DNA of 64,000 nucleotides from Mugil cephalus. Taxonomy: Eukaryota; Chordata; Actinopteri; Mugiliformes; Mugilidae. Under the pieces are notes generated by a model. The model ran no database searches, had not been told where the DNA came from, and saw only the letters and a program-made list of their open reading frames with translations. Shown here piece after piece: positions 59,203-64,000 of the stretch; positions within the stretch are counted from its first letter, which is position 1, and each line of letters begins with the position of its first letter. Position numbers and translations under genes: made by a program. The stretch is taken from the NCBI RefSeq assembly GCF_022458985.1, contig NC_061775.1, positions 28,098,819 to 28,162,818 of the forward strand, written 5' to 3'.

Positions 59203-60258
59203 CAATTCAATTCAGTTTCATTTATATAGTGTTAATAAAAATACAAATTGTCTCAAGATACTTTACGAAAACCAGCGTAAAACCTCCAGAGACAGCACGA
59301 AGCTAAAAAACTCACCTTAAACATAGAGACGGTGTCTGCCTCCTGAACCCAAACTGGGAGCTGGTTCCACAGGAGAGGAGCCTGATAGCTGAAGGCTCTA
59401 CCTCCCATTCTACTTTTAGAAACTCTAGGAACTATAAATAGTCCTGCAGTTTGAAATTGAAGTGATCTGTTGGGATGATATGGTACAATGACAGAGAGTT
59501 AGGGTACGATGGAGCTAGGCCTTTCAGGACCTTCTATGTAATGAGGAACTGGAGTAATATGATCTCTCTTGCTAATTCCTGTCAGTGTTTTTGCTGCAGC
59601 ATTTTGAATCAATTGGAGGCTTTTTAAAGAGTATTTGGAGCCAGACAGTAACAAGTTACAATAATCCAGATCTGGAAGACACAAATGCATGAACTAGTTT
59701 TTCCGCATCACTCTGGGAAAGGATGCTCCTAATTTTGATGATATTACGAAGGTGAAAGAAAGCAGTCCTGGTCACCTGCTTTATGTGAGAATTAAAGGAC
59801 ATATCCTGGTCAAATATAACTCCAAGGTTTTTCACAGTAGTACTGGAGGCCAAGGTAACGCCATCCAACAAGAGCAGGTGACTAGATAATGAATCTCTGA
59901 CATGTCTAGAGCCAAATACAATAACTTCAGTTTTGTCTGAGTTTAAAAGTAGAAAATTACAGGTCATCCAGGCCTTTATGTCTTTAAGGTGCTTGGAGTT
60001 TAACCAGCTGATTAGTTTCATCTGGTTTCATGTATAAATATAGCTGCGTATCATCTGCGTAGCAATGGAAGTTTATGCATGTATAATGTGAATAATATTG
60101 GTCCTAGCACAGAACCCTGAGGAACTCCATAGTTTACTTTTGTATGAATAAAAGGTACATGGATAAACTGGAATTTGTGTAACAGGATGGATTTAAAACA
60201 GTCTAATTTGATCATGCTTTCAAGTCTCTGCAGTAAAATATTGTGATCACTAAGATTG
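59203..60258 (-). mobile_element. L2-like LINE fragment downstream of ifit B
   Basis: Same element as at 53083-54008 but more complete at its 3' end (CAATTCAGTTTCATTTATATAG, typical of fish L2 3' ends). The minus strand shows GVPQGSV-like, YADDTQLYLSMK and KNLGVIFDQDMSFNSHIKQV motifs. It also shows a YCNLLLSGSKYSLKSLQLIQ segment. The RT frame is broken. The insertion of the solo LTR splits the LINE. Confidence 0.9.
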
Positions 60259-60699
60259 TGTTACAACGTGGGTGAGTTTTTTCATGTTCCCATTCTTGTC
60301 TCGTGACTTTATTTTGAAATGTAACTGTCCTCTGGTCTTATCTGATTTCTGATTGTTTACATCTGTTCCATTACCAGTATGTGTGTATATATAGTCTGCG
60401 TCTCCCTTTGTCCTTTACCTGAGTGTTTTGTTTTACGCTCGCCGTCCTTTCAAGACCTTGTTTATGCCAAAGCTAAGTTTTCCTGGTGACTTTGGTCGTT
60501 TTTATCTTTTGCCTTTCAGCGAAAGAGTTTTGTTTCCCTCCTTCTGAAGTGGGTTTTATTTGGTGTGTTTGATCGGGCATCTTTGGTTGTGTTTTTTGTT
60601 TTCCGTTGTTTTTTGCCTCCATCAGGAGTGATTTTTTTGTTCCTTCAATAAAGACAGTTTCAACCATAACTGTCTCTGTGTCTGAGTCCTGGTCTGACA
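60259..60699 (-). mobile_element. Solo LTR with 5-bp target duplication
   Basis: The segment begins TGTTACAACG and ends TGGTCTGACA (TG...CA) and is flanked by GATTG on both sides (60254-60258 and 60700-60704), an exact 5-bp duplication. It contains TATATA (near 60390) and TTCAATAAAG (near 60647), as expected of an LTR. Its TATA and poly(A) signals read on the plus strand. No internal retroelement genes remain. It sits inside the L2-like LINE. Confidence 0.88.
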
Positions 60700-60704
60700 G
60701 ATTG

Positions 60705-60840
60705 AGGAGGACAAGTACAAAGACAAGTCCACAGTCTGAAGCCATGAGGACATCATTGGTAACTTTAACCAGAGCTGATTCTGTTCTATGATGAGCTCTG
60801 AAACCTGAGTGAAACTCTTCAAACAAACCATTCCTGTTTA
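60705..60840 (-). mobile_element. L2-like LINE, 5' piece beyond the solo LTR
   Basis: On the minus strand [20 protein letters not shown] and [20 protein letters not shown] are the N-terminal reverse-transcriptase motifs of the LINE whose C-terminal part is at 59203-60258. The LTR insertion separates the two. Confidence 0.85.
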
Positions 60841-61440
60841 AATTTTAAATGTTCACACAACTAATTGGCAACAATCTTTTTTTTTTTTTTTTATTTTTAG
60901 AAATAAAAGGGAGGTTGGAAATTCTTCTATGGTCAGTTAAAATATCTGGGTGTAGAGCAGTTTTTTTTTTAGGTTTAATTACAGCATCTTAAAAGACTTA
61001 CATGTCCTGTTAATATAGATATTTTTATCTAGTTTAATGTGTTAATTAAAGGAAAAACTTCTTGAATTTAATAGTTTACCAAATCTCATATAAATCAAAT
61101 ATAATAACTACAGGATCTGGAAAAAGAACTTCTATAACTCTTAGAGACCAACCAAGACTGACGGTAATTTTTTTGAGGAATTTTATAGAACTAAATTGAT
61201 TAGTTAATTAAAGTATATGAAAAATGTCAAGTTTCTTATCTTTTTAAACAAACAAAGAGTAATTTTGAGACAATATGTAAATAATCCTAATAACACCTTA
61301 TTGTTCAGTCCTTAAAGAAATATAGTTAAAATATTCTCTCTGCTTTGCATCATGTAATTTGTGCCGATATTAAACTGCGACTTTAAATCAGGTCTGACTG
61401 TTTCAGGGATGACTTTTCATTCTTCAGATTATCGTTCGTC

Positions 61441-61452
61441 CAAATCGAAACT
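61441..61452 (+). promoter_or_regulatory. Mutated ISRE-like site, ifit copy C
   Basis: CAAATCGAAACT stands where copies A and B have GAAATCGAAACT. The first G of the core is lost, as in the orphan promoter at 54644. It may respond less well to interferon; other sites cannot be excluded. Confidence 0.55.
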
Positions 61453-61704
61453 CAGGCTGCAACGACACGAACGAGGAACATTGAGCCTCCTCTTTTCTAT
61501 CTTTCTTTCTTTTTCTTTTTTTTTACGCTCATCCAGGTGGACTCGGATCTTGTCTTGTCTCTGTGGAGGATCCTGAAGTTTTGATCTGCTCGTGTGCGTC
61601 TCGGTGCGCAGCGCTGTCAAAAGAAAAAAGCGTCTGGATCCAGATGCGTTCACCTCAAAACAACAACAACAGACAGAGACGTTAATATTGACAGGAACAG
61701 CTGG

Positions 61705-64000
<2,296 letters not shown>

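Overview
This is a teleost fish nuclear genome window. It has spliced vertebrate genes with GT-AG introns, many fish-type repeats (Tc1/mariner, hAT MITEs, L2-like LINE pieces, long simple-sequence tracts) and compact intergenic spaces. Four gene loci were assembled exon by exon from conserved protein segments and splice sites, and the reading phase closes across every junction.

Layout: (1) 1149-15007, plus strand: the 3' part of kifap3 (kinesin-associated protein 3), seven exons. The introns are filled with polypyrimidine tracts and minisatellites, and an 8-kb last intron also holds two GC-rich islands. (2) 15008-18602: intergenic, with a tandem array of roughly 360-bp units and a 48-bp minisatellite. 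(3) 18603-38980, minus strand: complete niban1 (FAM129A), 14 exons, 996 codons, with a 12-kb first intron and a repeat-rich acidic/Pro-Ala tail. kifap3 and niban1 are convergent. (4) 39983-48902, minus strand: complete trmt1l, 16 exons, 680 codons, a Trm1-family tRNA guanine methyltransferase. Intron 3 carries an intact Tc1-like transposon with a full 340-aa DD34E transposase. (5) 49100-64000, plus strand: a tandem cluster of interferon-induced TPR genes (ifit). Three copies are visible, each with a tiny first exon ending in ATGATGAG, a 1.6-2.2 kb intron and one large coding exon. Copies A and B each carry a different single-base frameshift. Copy C is open as far as the window reaches.

How it fits together: kifap3 (kinesin-2 adaptor), niban1 (stress-response PH-domain protein) and trmt1l (tRNA modification) are housekeeping-type genes. 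The co-occurrence of kifap3, niban1 and trmt1l matches human 1q24-25, though spacing and order are rearranged. The ifit array starts head-to-head with trmt1l, about 800 bp away. It was built by segmental duplication: the copies share the same intronic mariner remnant, and A and B share the same downstream L2 LINE with a solo LTR inserted in it. ISRE-like sites of the form GAAATCGAAACT lie upstream of copies A and B; the site before copy C is mutated at its first base.

I did not find a convincing undescribed system. The best leads are the reciprocal frameshifts and promoter reshuffling in the ifit array, an unexplained plus-strand exon-like open segment with a strong splice donor inside trmt1l intron 1, the potentially active Tc1 element, and the GC-rich islands in the last kifap3 intron.
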